From Desulfovibrionaceae bacterium (GTDB lineage: Bacteria; Desulfobacterota; Desulfovibrionia; Desulfovibrionales; Desulfovibrionaceae): a stretch of DNA of 41,516 bases. The position numbers were made by a program, and so were the translations under genes. Positions 41,201-41,516 of the stretch are shown here, one piece after another. Location: contig WSYE01000026.1 in assembly GCA_009773665.1 (NCBI GenBank), positions 1-41,516 on the forward strand, given 5' to 3'. Under the pieces are notes generated by a model, which saw only the letters and a program-made list of their open reading frames with translations, was not told the DNA's origin and did no database searches. Each line of letters opens with the position of its first letter. Positions within the stretch are counted from its first letter, which is position 1.

Positions 41201-41516
41201 TAAGCCACGTCAACGCCCAGAGTGAGTTGGAGCTTGTGGGGCGGCGCGCCGAAAAAGTGCGCATCATGAGTTTGCACGCCTCCAAGGGGCTGGAGTTCGA
41301 GGTGGTGTTTTTGCCCGCCCTGGAGGACGGCATCCTGCCCTTTGCCGGGATGGGCATGCTTACCGGCAAGCCCTCCGCCGCTGAGGCCCCGCCTGACGAG
41401 CGCGAGGAAGAGCGCCTGTTCTATGTGGGCCTGACGCGCGCCAAGACCCGCCTATACTTGAGCCACGCCGAGAAGCGCGAACTCTACGGGCGGCTTCTCA
41501 TGCTCAAACCCTCGCG
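38284..41516 (+). CDS. PHP phosphoesterase-UvrD helicase fusion, 3' partial
   Basis: One open frame from ATG 38284 (GGGGCGAC upstream) to the right edge, more than 1077 codons. Residues 1-420 are a PHP-superfamily phosphoesterase of the COG1379 type: DLHVHSKYSRAT at 7-18 with metal His9 and His11, VVATGDFTHP, NSDAHSG, and a CPVCGKPL zinc-ribbon at 299. After a linker comes a UvrD/Rep superfamily 1A helicase: Walker A AGPGTGKT at 500-507, motif Ia VVTFTRRAAQEL, Walker B variant LADEVQDL at 716-723, GDPNQSIYGFRGA, EENYRST, MSLHASKGLEF and FYVGLTRAK. All helicase motifs through VI are present; the C-terminus lies outside the window. Probably a DNA repair helicase-nuclease or phosphatase. Confidence 0.92.
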   Translation, partial: MDQYRADLHVHSKYSRATSKGLTPRHLAAWARAKGLDVVATGDFTHPQWLEDLKAQLVPDGEGLLRLADPQGLEPEIPWLAGYPLPGHAKFILSAEISSIYKRGGKVRKVHNLVYMPSFEAAEKLNAKLARVGNLASDGRPILGLDSRHLLEMVLETDPLAFLVPAHIWTPWFSIFGSKSGFDSVEECFGSLSSHIFALETGLSSDPEMNWLVSSLDRYRLISNSDAHSGEKLGREANLFSGPVSYEGIYRALRGEGVGHDFLGTVEFFPEEGKYHLDGHLDCGVVMDPHETKAKRGVCPVCGKPLTIGVLHRVMDLADREQPVKPQGAPGFVSLIPLNEVLGEIYGVGPTSKKVKGHMARLLSRLGPELHILSDAPLEDLSKDSPILAEAVSRMRQGKVFRQPGFDGQYGRIRVFSPDELARLVRGTALVSPLKSAAADTPGDSDQLGATRTSDVARAGEAAAVRSLKASTTHTSPPPSLNERQRHAATSTDQRLLVLAGPGTGKTHTLIARIRHLLEGVSTGERPRPGADPASLLVVTFTRRAAQELKDRLDGVPVRADTLHALAHEYWTEAYGEKPVLLSDEAARRLFAEVNPELTGPRLKQAWQQLTIDRERMRRRPLPVWPKAPGQPKPALAVPATEASSAASLLQASAQTPDQTGGPTGGQSGAPALEDHAARYARQKASWNLADYTDLLEFWLEKIESGIYENGFKHVLADEVQDLSPLQLAIIRALADGQARSFFGIGDPNQSIYGFRGAVTDVARELQGFWRELSVVALEENYRSTQPILDLAHGLFPNSRKLQAMRPLPSGKGANQGEIMEFTAPQALREVSWMAEKIRQLLGPTSSTLSRGKHHDLSPGDIAILVRFRGLMEPIQKVLTRFGVPCSVPESEAFWADSRVKAILNAAGRFLGMAGMEGALTLACPDRVLAKGPKEIAFYLRDVAPFDHLFWQSPEFGQLVDAYSKHGGWAGLLSHVNAQSELELVGRRAEKVRIMSLHASKGLEFEVVFLPALEDGILPFAGMGMLTGKPSAAEAPPDEREEERLFYVGLTRAKTRLYLSHAEKRELYGRLLMLKPS

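Noticed and set aside
1..41516. CRISPR array, integrase, phage or complete IS
   Set aside because: No direct-repeat array, tyrosine recombinase or transposase frame was found on either strand.

Overview
The window is GC-rich, densely coded bacterial chromosome without rRNA, tRNA or CRISPR. The gene repertoire suggests a Gram-negative, flagellated bacterium of the Desulfovibrionales type: a Maf/DUF115 flagellin glycosyltransferase, a PHP phosphoesterase fused to a UvrD helicase, radical-SAM/selenodomain-type genes, and dispersed hairpin repeats with a CCAGGGGAG arm. The lineage is inferred from gene content; no phylogenetic marker is present.

Region 1 (1-12252, + strand) is an operon-like run of surface-glycan genes, many overlapping by 4 bases: an HpcH/HpaI aldolase (5' end outside the window), a KdsB-like cytidylyltransferase, a zinc-ribbon methyltransferase, a Gfo/Idh/MocA oxidoreductase, an SDR, a 3-dehydroquinate-synthase homologue, a D-2-hydroxyacid dehydrogenase, a radical SAM protein, a large GT-B-like surface-carbohydrate protein, an RmlC-like cupin, a GT2 and a second methyltransferase. 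Together they look like a pathway that builds and CMP-activates an unusual ulosonic acid, possibly with a cyclitol branch, and attaches it to a glycan. The product is unknown.

Region 2 (12422-24488, - strand) runs convergently, separated from region 1 by a bidirectional terminator. It encodes two GT4s, two GT2s, two B12-binding-type radical SAM proteins, a radical SAM-TPR fusion, another radical SAM protein, a sugar O-methyltransferase and a 111-residue unknown protein. The divergent Maf-type transferase at 24619 borders it and is a possible final transferase to flagellin. Five radical SAM enzymes among glycosyltransferases is the most striking feature of the window.

Region 3 (26479-31602) is a patchwork: a 145-bp MITE-like element with 18-bp perfect terminal inverted repeats, a decayed pyridoxamine-phosphate-oxidase-like pseudogene, a class I glutamine amidotransferase, and an rSAM/selenodomain (ArsS-like) set of two GT-A transferases, an ArsS-like radical SAM protein and a DUF547 lipo/periplasmic-type protein. 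Two copies of a dispersed repeat lie in inverted orientation around the last two genes.

Region 4 (31603-41516) holds rfbA-argJ with a strong intrinsic terminator, a divergent MogA/MoaB-like gene, a PTS-EIIC/EAL fusion divergent from a two-domain HD/HD-GYP protein (two predicted c-di-GMP phosphodiesterases), and the PHP-UvrD helicase fusion running off the right end.
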